The translations under genes were made by a program, and so were the position numbers. Below the pieces are notes generated by a model. The model saw only the letters and a list, made by a program, of their open reading frames with translations, searched no databases and was not told the origin of the DNA. A stretch of DNA of 64,000 nt from Limnomonas spitsbergensis (lineage: Eukaryota > Chlorophyta > Chlorophyceae > Chlamydomonadales): assembly GCA_037349105.1 (NCBI GenBank), contig JAYJMM010000100.1, positions 372,001 to 436,000 on the forward strand, given 5' to 3'. Positions 49,801 through 61,800 of the stretch are shown here, piece by piece (the first letter of the stretch is position 1; each line of letters starts with the position of its first letter).

Positions 49801-52800
49801 TGAGGCCCTCACCATTTCAACTGGATCTCCCAAAACAATGTATGGATCTTATGCACCTGGGAGGGTTCCTTTAAGGTGCATCGTGTTCGTTTGGCTGGTA
49901 ATATTGAATAGGATCAAGGAACTCATGAACTTCTCATATAAGGATGTTAAACGGTGCGGCAGAAATATTCAACAAGCAGAAGTCTTGAGGCCTGGTTTGG
50001 GGGACTTTTGGGAGCAAGTCGTTTCTCAAAGATACTCGGCTGTGTTTGTGTGGGGGGGGCAGAGGTTCGTTAACCAAATAGTGAGGCCAGTTCGGCTCGA
50101 GGGCCGGCTTTTAGACTCAACCGGCTTCGGCCGGCTAAAGATTTTGAACATTCATAACATGCCTGGTGTATCTCCTTGGAACAGTGTTGGTAGTTGTCGT
50201 TCTGTGAATCGAGTCCTCCAAAATTACCTGCTGACAGAATATAGGAGGTTCGTGAACATGAAGCAAAGGCCCTGTCTTATTCCGAAAAACTGAAAACCCG
50301 AGACCCTGAAACCCTGAAGCCCTGGGACCTATACCATTGCTGACCCAATGCGTCGTTGGCGCAAAAGCAAAGTCGCATCCCTGTGTATCCCAAAACTCTG
50401 AAGCCCTGAGACCTCAAAACCCCCTTGGCCCCTGCACATTTGCCGGGATGACATCATGCCTGGCACCTTGACGTTGTACAAGTACCTGCTGCCTACGCTG
50501 CCCCTACAAACAGGACCTGCTTCCCTGTAGCCCGGTATACCTTTCAAAAAATCCCCAAACCCTACACTGTCAAGGACGATTTCCTGCCTGGCGCCTTTGA
50601 CGGTGGACCTGTTTTATCCCCAAACCCTGAAAGCCCTGAGGCCTTGCCCTGAAACCCTGAAACCTCAAACCCTACACATGGTCCCGGAGGATATCCTGCC
50701 TGGCACCTGGACGGTGTATGAGTACCTGCTGCCGACGCTATTTCTCAAGCACCTCTCAAGCGGCACCGCCAAGACCCTGTTTGATCCCAGAACCCTGAAA
50801 TCCTGAAACCCTTAGCCCTGGACCCTGAGAATCCTGAAATTCTGAAGCCGTGAACCCTGGAGCCCTGAAATCCTGGAGCCCTTCAAAAGCCTCGACCCTG
50901 TCACTGTTTGCAGGATGATATCCTGCCCGGCACGTTGACGGTGTACGAGTACCTGCTCTTCACGCTGTCCCTCAAGCGCCCCTCCAGCGGCACCGCCAAG
51001 GGGGGGCACCAGGCGCACGTGTGGCGGGTGATCCAGGAACTGGGCCTGTCCAAGGTGGCGCACTGCTTCATTGGGGACGCGTTTGTGAGGGGACTGTCAG
51101 GTGAGAATGGAGGGGGGGAGGATAGAAGGGGTTGAACATCAGAGTTGTGGCCTTCTTCCCCTGAATTTTGAGGCCGGTTTCGGGGGGCTGTATTGGAGGT
51201 GGGCCTGACCAAAGTGGTGCACTGCTTCATTGGGGATGTATTTGTGAGGGGGCTGTCGGGTGAGAGCGGGGGGCTGTGGGGGCGAGCATCATTGCATATT
51301 GACTGCAGATGCCGATGGCTAGTTTGGGGGGGCTGTACTGGTGCTGGGCCTGACCAAGGTAGTGCACTGCTTCATTGGGGATGCGTTTGTAAGGGGGCTG
51401 TCAGGTGAGAGCGGGGGGGGGGGGGGTAGAAGGGGGAGAGGGTCAGAGTTGTGGCCTTCCTCCCCTGAGTTTTGAGGCTGATTTGGGGGCTGTATTGGAG
51501 GTGGGCCTGACCAAGGTGGCACACTGCTTCATTGGGGATGCATTTGCGAGGGGGCTGTCGGGTGAGAGCGGGGGGGTGTGGGGGTGGCACACCCGTCCAC
51601 CCGCTTGTGGCAGCCAGTTTGAACCAGCAGACTCCTTTCTCTGAAACTCCTCCCGCCGCTCGCCCTGCTGCCCGCCCCTCAGGCGGTGAGAAGCGCCGTG
51701 TGTCCATTGGCTGCGAGCTTCTTACGCGGCCCGGGCTGCTGCTGCTTGACGAGCCCACCACCGGGCTGGACAGCACCAACGCGGCGCGCGTTGTTGACAT
51801 CCTCGCCTCCCTGGCCGGGCGGCAGGGCGTGACGGTGCTGCTGTCCATCCACCAGCCCCGGCCCGACATCTTCCGGCTCATGGACAGGGTGCTGCTGCTG
51901 AGCGGGGAGGGGCAGGTGGGAGAGGGGGCCCTGGAGGACGACGCGCGGAATGAATCGAGGGACTAGGCTAAGCTCTTGTTCTGGCTGGAAAAGGAGGCCA
52001 AGTGGGAAGCTCCCTTAAAGCATGCCTCTGAGAGAATCTATGTACCTGCACCTTTTATGTAAAGAAGGGGGGAATACGCAGCCTAACTAAAATAGCTTGC
52101 TTAGATAGCCAGCATTTTAAACATACATAATTGTAATTTACATTTTACTTTTAATAATGTAATAAATAGCAAAGTTGTTGTTAGCCTACAGTAGGTTGAG
52201 TTAAAGTAGTTTACCAGGAAGCCTGCAACATTCCTATCGTGTCTTCACACTATCCGCAGTTACCGTACCGCAGTGGCAGTACAAATTCGTTTTATTTTGA
52301 ATTCATTTTGTTTAGAAACCTAATCTGCCTCTTTCACGTTGTTCCTTAAATTGAGTAATGTGTGTGATTGAAAGCTGTTTTCTCCCCAATCAATGGTTCG
52401 TTTTGCTCTGGGAGGCGCATCTGGGACCAGTTTGTGTCTTGCCTTCGCTCTAGCAAGTGACTTCGCTAAAGAAATCTGTTTTTTCATATTGGCAGCATTT
52501 TGAAAGGAATACAGCTTGTAAACGCTGCCTCTGCGGGGAACGGCGCTGCGCTCTGTTTTGGCAATGTTCAGGTTTTCGAGCGGAAAAACTCACGTTTTCC
52601 TGTTCGTTTTTTTCGTTTCGGTGTATATAATCGTTGAAATCAACCAGTCGTTTTTTTGGAAAACGATCCATAAAATGTTAACGTGTTTTCACTGGCACTA
52701 CGGTACAGTCCGAACCCGGTACATTCCGCCTCTAATTGCCGCGTCCCTGTTGTGTTCTGGGTTGCAGGTCGTATACTCCGGCCCTGTGGCTGCCGCCGGC

Positions 52801-55800
52801 CCCTATTTCGCCACCCTAGGCCACGCAGTACCCCACATAAGTGTGGCCCTGGCTGACCACCTTCTGGACACGGTCATCCGCAGCTCCAAGGCACAAGTCG
52901 CCGAGCTGGTGGACGCCTTCAGGCACTCCAAGTGCGTTTGCATGAGGTTTTGGGTGGGCCTGCGTTTGGAGGATGCGTGGGCGTGGATTCGTGCATGGGC
53001 AAACACGGCGTCTTTGTGTGTGCGGTGCATTCTCACCCTTCACACTTGTGCATATTACGTGGCACCAACGTGTTTTTATATATACAAAAATCCCTTGTGT
53101 GAGCATGTCCACACATGTGTTGTGTGTGCTACGCCTGGCTGCAAGATCACCTCTGGCAAGTTCAGTAGTGCACGAACATTGACAGCGGCATAAGCAAGAG
53201 CTCAGATGATGGAAAGAAATGGTGTGATTTCCTTCCCCCTGAAAATCCCGTGTGCATAGCGTGCGGCAGCAAGAAGTTATTTTCTGGCTGCTGTCTCTCT
53301 CTCTATCCATCCCTCTTCGCACTTTCATTGTCTGCTGTGTGTGCAGTCCGTGGCAGTGCAGTGATGACTAACTGGCTTCCTTCTCTGTCTGCCTTCCTTA
53401 GCTCCCCCCCCCTGTTGAGTATATAGCGTGTAGCAGCAAGATGGTCGTTCCTGTCAGCCCTCTTAACCCCAAACCCTCAACCCTGCCCCCTGCCGCCTAA
53501 ACCCTCTCTCTGTCCACCCTTTTCTGCTGATGCAAAGCCTGCTGTGCATGCAGTATGTGGTGGTGCGGTGATGACTGACTGGTTGCCCTTGCTGCCTGCC
53601 GCTCTTTGCCTTCCCATCTCAAACTGTTTATGTTTGTGCAGTGTGTGGCAGCAGGATGACGCGAGACTGGGCTCTCTGTCTACCCCTCTTTGCTTCCCCC
53701 CTCTTTGTTGCTTCCCCTCTCTTCGCTTCCCCCCTCACTAGTTGTTTCCCTTTCAAAAAATGTCTCCTCCGCTCACTACTTGCGTACCGGTATACATGTT
53801 GGACGTGCAGTGTTTGGCAGCAACCATGCTGCCCTCTCAATGTACCTCCCTTCACTTTCCGCTCGCAAGTTGTGTAAGCGCTGAGTGTGTAGTGTGTGAC
53901 AGCAAGGTGATGTCTGGCTGGTCCCTCATTCTACCCTCTTCCCTTCCCCCCCTCGCATGTTGTTTTCCCCTCATTATTGATTTGTTCATACTGACGAACT
54001 GCTTGCGCATGTCGTGTGTGCAGTGTTTGGCAGCAGGACGATGCCTGGCTGGTGTCTCTGTCCTCCTCGGCGCACATGCCTGCTCCCGTGCCCAAGTACT
54101 TCCCGCCATGGAGGGACCAGCTGACGGCGCTGTCTGGCCGCCTGCTGCGCAACACGACGCGACACCCGCTGCTCATCACGCTCAACTTCACCGCGACACT
54201 GGTGCTGTCTGCGGTGCTGGCTATCGTCTTTTATAACGCAGGTGAGCATCGTTGCCAGGTCCAATCTCCTGGCCTCACCAACGGTCCAATTAGGACAAAC
54301 TGCATATCCATCTGGTTTAGGGTTCAGGGTTCAGTTCAAACAGCAGATCCGGATAGTTCAGGACGAACAGGATAATGGGCATATGGCCGAGGCCCCGAGG
54401 GGACGAGCTGCACCAGTTCCCCACCGCCAACTGGTGGGCTGTAACGGAACTGTAACCGAAGTACCGTATCAGAGATGATGTCAGCATCAAGTAACGGTCA
54501 TCTCTGACCGGTACCGGCTCCGTTTGTTTGCCGCTTATGTTGACAGTTGACACACTCCTTAAATCTCCGTTTGTTTGCCGCTTACGTTGACAGTTGACAC
54601 ACTCCTTAAATCTCCGTTTGTTTGCCGCTTATGTTGACAGTTGACACACTCCTTAAATCTCCGTTTGTTTGCCGCTTACGTTGACAGTTGACACACTCCT
54701 TAAATCTCCGTTTGTTTGCCGCTTACGTTGACAGTTGACACGCTCCTTAAATCTCCGTTTGTTTGCCGCTTATGTTGACAGTTGACACACTCCTTAAATC
54801 TCCGTTTGTTTGCCGCTTATGTTGACAGTTGACACACTCCTTAAATCTCCATTTGTTTGCCGCTTACGTTGACAGTTGACACACTCCTTAAATCTCCGTT
54901 TGTTTGCCGCTTACGTTGACAGTTGACACACTCCTTAAATCTCCGTTTGTTTGCCGCTTACGTTGACAGTTGACACGCTCCTTAAATCTCCGTTTGTTTG
55001 CCGCTTACGTTGACAGTTGACACACTCCTTAAATCTCCGTTTGTTTGCCGCTTACGTTGACAGTTGACACACTCCTTAAATCTCCGTTTGTTTGCCGCTT
55101 ACGTTGACAGTTGACACACTCCTTAAATCTCCGTTTGTTTGCCGCTTACGTTGACAGTTGACACACTCCTTAAATCTCCGTTTGTTTGCCGCTTACGTTG
55201 ACAGTTGACACACTCCTTAAATCTCCGTTTGTTTGCCGCTTACGTTGACAGTTGACACGCTCCTTAAATCTCCGTTTGTTTGCCGCTTACGTTGACAGTT
55301 GACACACTCCTTAAATCTCCGTTTGTTTGCCGCTTACGTTGACAGTTGACACACTCCTTAAATCTCCGTTTGTTTGCCGCTTACGTTGACAGTTGACACA
55401 CTCCTTAAATCTCCGTTTGTTTGCCGCTTATGTTGACAGTTGACACACTCCTTAAATCTCCGTTTGTTTGCCGCTTACGTTGACAGTTGACACGCTCCTT
55501 AAATCTCACAGAACCGCACGCAGGTGAAGCACAGGTATTTTGATCACCGCTGTGGAGTGAATGAATTTAACCATCTTCACCAGGGTAGGCAATTTATGGT
55601 CACATCGGTGGCGCAAGAATTTTACGTGTTTTCAGTCAAGATACTGTTTAACTGTTTCAGTCAAGATACCATATTACTTTTTTGCTGTGTAACAGACCGC
55701 CTAGCGGTACCCCCCCTGGGTCCCTTTCATTCCAAAATGAAAAAATGTCAGAGGCCAACACAGGAAGTATCACCTGCCCTGTTCTCCAAACCCTGTTGCA

Positions 55801-58800
55801 GGCACCGGTACCAGCTGGCATCCGGAACCGGCTGGGCGTGATGTTGTCCCTCCTGGACTGAAAGAAGAGGCTCTATCTTTCCACCCTATCGCAGGCACCG
55901 GTACCAGCTGGTATCCAGAACCGGCTGGGCGTGATGTTGTCCCTCCTGGTCTTGACGTTGAAATTTACAACGGTGCCCCTAGATTGTACGGTCCTTCAGG
56001 TCAGAATTACCGTTTGCACCCTTTGCCCCTTCGTCCCGTGGCAGGCACGGACACTGCTGGCATCCAGAACCGCCTGGGCGTCCTGTTCTTCCTCCTGCTG
56101 TACCTATCGCTCATGGCACTATCCTCGCTGCCCATCTGGCGGGACGAGCGCCTGCTGTTCATGCGCGAGCGGGCAGCGGGCATGTACCACACCTCTTCAT
56201 ACTTTGTGGCTGTGGTCATGTTCGACCTGCTGCCCCTGAGGGTGGGTTACAACTGGTGTGTGCCACACATTTTCACACTTCTTATACTTTGTGGCGGTGG
56301 CCACGTTTGACCTGCTGCCCCTCAGAGTGGGTTCAGTAGGTCAATTGCAGGAGGGGATGGGGGGGTTACAGCTGGCGTGTACCACACATTTTCAAACCTC
56401 TTCATACTTCGTGGCCGTGGTCATGTTTGACCTGCTGCCCCTCAGGGTGGATTCTGTAGGTCTTTTATTGTAGGAGGGGTCGTACAGCTTGCGTGTGCCA
56501 CACATTTGCATACTGTGCGGCAGTTTCCTGTCCGAACTGCATCTACCTGATTCCTGTTTATCTTTGGATGGGCCTTGTGGAGGGGTTGGTACAGCTGGGT
56601 TGTGCCACACCTCTTCATACTGTGTGTTAGCTGTCCTGTTCGTCCCGCTTCATCTCTATATTATACCTGCTTTATTCCCCTTTGGGTGGGCCTTGTGGAG
56701 GAGGCCAGAGAGAGGGGCTGGACCCTGAACCCAAATCACAGCCCCGAATCGCTGAGCCCTAACCTAGGAAGCGTAGTGGTGAAGGTGGGGAGGGTGGGGA
56801 TGCTTGCACACAAAGGACTGCCATTTGGTAATAAAGTCCGCCCCCTCCCCGCGGAATGTGGAGGGGCTTGCTGAGGCTTGGTTTGGGCCAGTGAATGAAC
56901 AAGGATGGTCGCTTATTACGGGACTGCACAAAACAAGAGTCCGTAGCTCTGTGCGTTAAGAAAGCATTCCCTCGGTGGTCGTCTCTGTCCCAAACCACTC
57001 CCAGACCTGATGGTGCAGAAGGTGGAAGAAGGAGGTGGATTAAAAAGTGGTTGGAGGGGGAGGTTGAGGGCTTTCCCCCTCAACCCTGACCCCCCTGAAA
57101 TCCCTCAAGAGTTGGTAGCATGTGTGTAGCCTGTTTTCTACTACACTCTGCTCCTCACCAGCCTGCCTTTGGCAGCCCCTTACATCTAGGAGCGACCTCC
57201 CACCTCTTTCCCCCTCGTGACTCATCCTGTTTGTGTCCTCAGAGCTCCCTGTGTCTCTAGGGTCTAATGTCCTTTCTGTCCAACTTCTTGGCCCTCGTGT
57301 GGTATCGTGCAGTGACTCATTCCTTGGACCCTCTCTCACCTCCATGTCCTGTTTATGACTTGCTCTTCCCTCTTGCCATATGTTAGGTGTCAAAATTTCT
57401 TGGAACCTATCTCACCTTCAGCCCCCCCCCCCCCCTCCAGGATCCCAGGTTCTGCCTACCACCTTATCTGCCCTTGTGACATATACGGTTTGTTTCCACA
57501 TTCCTTGTACCCTCTCTGACCTCCAGGTGCTGCCGCCGGCCTTTTATCGCCCTGGTGATGTTTCCCGTGGGGACTCGTTTGGTAAAGCCACTACACCAAG
57601 AGGGATTGCCGTGCTGAAAGGAGCGATGCTTTGACTACGTCATGTGCATCCTTACACATACCTTGTGCCCCTTTCACCTCCAGATGCCGACTCAAACCTT
57701 GATCGCCCTTATGGCGTATCCCGCAGTGACTCAATTCCTCCTGCCCCCTCTGACCTCCAGGTACTGCCTCCGACCTTTTTCGCCCTTGTGACGTATCCCG
57801 CTGTTGGGCTCCACCCCGGCTGCCCGTCGTGCATCTTGCGCTTCATCTTCACGCTCGTCGGCGCAAATGTGGCTGCTGCAGCCATGTGCATGGCTATCGG
57901 AGCGGCGGCGCCCTCAAACAGCGTGGCCAACATGGTGAGACGGGCGGTACATGCATGGGGAGATTGGTGGCTCGTGCATGGGGAGGGCATGCATGGTGAG
58001 AGGCGCAGCTCATGATTGGTGAGACGGGCGGCCCAAGCATGAGGAGAACCCGCATGGGGAGATTGGCAGCCCGTGCATGGGGAGGGCATGCATTATGACC
58101 CCTTGTGTGGACATGCATCAGGGCATGCATGGCAATCAGCTGTAGGAGGCCTCACATGGGGGCGTGCTTGGCGAGCAGCTGCATGGACTCTGCATGGGTT
58201 TTGCATGGGTTTTGCATGGGCTCTGCATGGGCTCTGCATGGGCTCTGCAATGGATTCTGCATGGGCTCTGCATGGGCTCTGCATGGGCTCTGCAATGGAT
58301 TCTGCATGGGCTCTGCATGGGCTCTGCATGGGCTCTGCATGGGCTCTGCAATGGATTCTGTATGGGCTCTGCATGGGCTCTGCATGGGCTCTGCATGGGC
58401 TTTGCAATGGGTTATGCATGGGCTCTGCATGGGCTCTGCATGGCTCTGCATGGGCTCTGCATGGCTCTGCATGGGAGAAACTGTGAGGGTGGGAATGGTG
58501 ATCTTAAGGTCTGTACGACACAGGTGGGCAGCTTGATGCTCATGAACCGTAAACCATGATGCATACTATTTTACCTTATACCCTATACATGCACCCTAAT
58601 CCACACACCGCAGGTCGGCAGCTTGACGCTCATGCTGCTGCTTCTGTTCGGAGGCTTCCTCCTGAACAAGGAGAAGGTGCCTGCGTACTGCAGGTGGGGT
58701 GTCTGTGTACTGCACTGGGCTGACTGATGTGTACTTCTGGTGGGCCAGGGGAAGCTGCTTAGCAGCTGAATGGTGGCAGCAGGTTTGAATATAGAAACGC

Positions 58801-61800
58801 AAAGCTCGGTTGGAGTTTAAGGAAATACGGATGTGAGCGAAAAGTAAGGGGAACAGCAACCCATCTGGCATGTACTAATGGTATTGTGTCTGAAAGTCAC
58901 AGAAGTCTGCTATATGTGCTGCAGTCGAACGGGTGGATTTTTTCACCACGCCCAAGGTCGTATTATTTAGTGCATGCCCACTTGTTACCGGATCAGTTGT
59001 GCGCCATGAATGAATAAATACATAGAAAGATAAGACACGCATGTGCGTGGATTAAGGAAAACACATATTCTGGCCGAAGCATTGGACATAGCTTCTTGAG
59101 TCACATGACCTTTCAATGGTGCGGCACTGGTTACCAACCCTTCACCAATATTGTTTATGTGTGTGTGTGTTGGAAGCCCACCTGGTGCTACGGCTGAACG
59201 GGTGGCTTCGTTAATCCATGCCTCAGCTTGTATATTTATATATGCATTATATAAATTAATAACGGGTGGCTTGATCAACCTTTGTTTATCTACGCTGCTT
59301 GGTGTTTGAACTATCTGTTTTAATTATTTGTTGTTTCCCTGTGTGTTTGTTGGTAGCCCACCTAGTGCTACGGCTGAATGGGTGGCTTTGTTAATCCACA
59401 CTTTAGGGTGTTTTGATTATTTGTTGTTTCCCTGTGTGTGTGTGCAGGTGGATCAGCTCCCTCAGCTTCTTCAATTATGCCTATGAGGTGCGAGCCATGC
59501 CCGCCCATCAGCCCTAGCCGAATTCTTCAGAGCTCAGCCCAAAGCTCATGCTCTCTTGTCACCTCAGGGTACCGGAATGACCTGTGCTATGCAGACGTGG
59601 CTCCTAGGGTCTAGGCAGGCTGGAATGCCACTATAGCTCCCACAGTTCAGGGTGTAGGGTTTAGGTTCAAGCCAGGGCAGAATGGGCTATGCTATGGAGA
59701 TGAAGCTCCCAGGGTTCGGGGTGTACAGTCAAGAAGTGCCCCTTTCCCCCCTCGTATCCATCCTTGCAGGCCCTGGCTGTGAACCCTAAACCTTAATTGA
59801 CCCCAATCTTCCCCTCTAAAGCCTTGGCTACAGACCCTACATATTATACTTCCTCTTCCTCCGTATCCATCCTCCCAGGCCCTGGCTGGGAAATCTTAAC
59901 CCTAACCCCCACATCGTCCCTTCTAAAGCCTTGGCTACGAACCCTAAATTGTATGTCCTCCCCTTCCTCCTTGTCCATCCTCTCAGGCCCTGGCTGTGAA
60001 CCCTAACCCCCATATCGTACCTTTGGAAATCTTGGCTATGAACCGTACAAGTTATGCCCCCCCTCCCCCTCGTATCCTTCCTCTGAGGCCCTGGCGGTGA
60101 ACCCTAACCCCCATATCGTACCTTTGAAAACCTTGGCCATGAACCGTACAAGTTATGCCCCCCTCCCCCCCCCTCCTTGTCCATCCTCTCAGGCCCTGGC
60201 GGTGAATGAGTTCCACAACTTCCCATCGGACTTCTCCTTCACGGCACCCATTGACACCTCAGCGCTACCGCCTCTGCGGATCACCGGGGACGGAGTGCTC
60301 AAGGAGTTTGGCTTCAATCAGGTTCGTTGTAGATGGTCAAAACCGTCGACTGTGCAACAGTAGTGGGTAGGCTTGTACCTACAGTGTGGGACCCGACCCA
60401 ATTATACCCTCGGACGTCAGCCCTCAAAAAGCCTTTGGGAGGATGTTTCATGGTCAGCTCCGCACTCTTGATGATGTAGTGGGCAGCCTTGAATGTCATG
60501 CTCGGGACAGCCCCTACCTCGTGACTCACCCCCCAACCATCGAGGAGCATCCAAGAGTCGGCCTCCTTCCCGGTCCGTGTGGCATGTTCTTGGAAACAGA
60601 GGCCTGGACGTTCAGACGGTAGGCCTGGGACCGCAGCCCTCGACCATTTACCATGAGCACCCTCAACATCATCAGCCAACATGACACCCTGTCGGGTATC
60701 CCCATCCTGCCATCTAGAGGCCCGCTCGCTGAAAATGTGCTAGCCCAAAGTGTGTGAGAAATAGTCATTCCTCCACCTCGCATTCCACCTCGCCCTCCAG
60801 GATGGCATGCTGGGGGACTTCCCCGGGCAAAATGTGTTTTCACCCAAAGTGTGGAGACTAGGAACACTACCACTTGTTCCCTCCCCCCCCCCCTCGGACG
60901 GCATGCTGGAAGATCTGCCAACAAGTGTGACATAAAAGTGTGAGAACTTGCGATCCCCCATCTCCTTCCACCTCTCCCTCCAGAATGGCTTGTTGGAAGG
61001 CCTGGTGCTTTCAAAACGTGTTAACCCAAAGTATGAGATCTCGAGGCCCCACCATTACCCCCTCCCCCTAGGACGGCATGCTGGAAGACCTGGTGTTGTT
61101 AATGCTGTTGGGGGCCGCGGCTTTAATGACCAAAATATGCTGCGCTCAAGTTCGATAACCATTATTCCCATCGTATGTTCCCTCCTTGCCCTTCAGGATG
61201 GCATGCTTGAAAACCTGGTGCTGCTCATGCTGCTGGGGCCGCGGCTTCAATGACCAACATGTGTTGCGCTCAAGTCTAATCACTTAAACTCCCATCACAT
61301 GTTTGCACCACGCCCCCCAGGACGGCATGCTGGAAGACCTGGTGCTGCGCATGCTGATGGGGGCCGCGACTTCAATGACCAACATGTGTTGCGCTCGAGT
61401 CTGATCACTATTAATACCATCGTATGCTTCCTCCTCGCCCTTCAGGACGGCATGCTTGAAGACCTGGTGCTGCTCATGCTGCTTGGGGCCGGCTTCTGCG
61501 GCCTCGCATACTACCTCCTGCACAAGCTCTCTGGCGGCGATGGCGGCAAGAAGCTGCGCGGGGAAACCGGGAGGCTGCCCACAGGCCCCGCCGCCAAAGT
61601 GTGGGCGCTGGCCGAGTCTGGCATGGCGGGGTTCTGGGCTTGGCTGCAGGTCCGTGACCAGGTGAGGTTCAGGTTTTAGGGTCTAGGGTTTAATCCCTAA
61701 GGTCAGCAGGACCCGGAGCGTTCCCTTTGACCTGTGACCCCCCAACCCTAAGCTAGGACATGGCGGGGGGTTCTGGGCTTGGCTGCAGGTCCGCGACCAG

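Noticed and set aside
54519..55507. CRISPR-like appearance of the 47-bp array
   Set aside because: No unique spacers between units, and a eukaryotic intron context.
58093..58559. Five overlapping frames rich in [11 protein letters not shown] or its reverse
   Set aside because: The 12-bp repeat is open in all frames; intronic.
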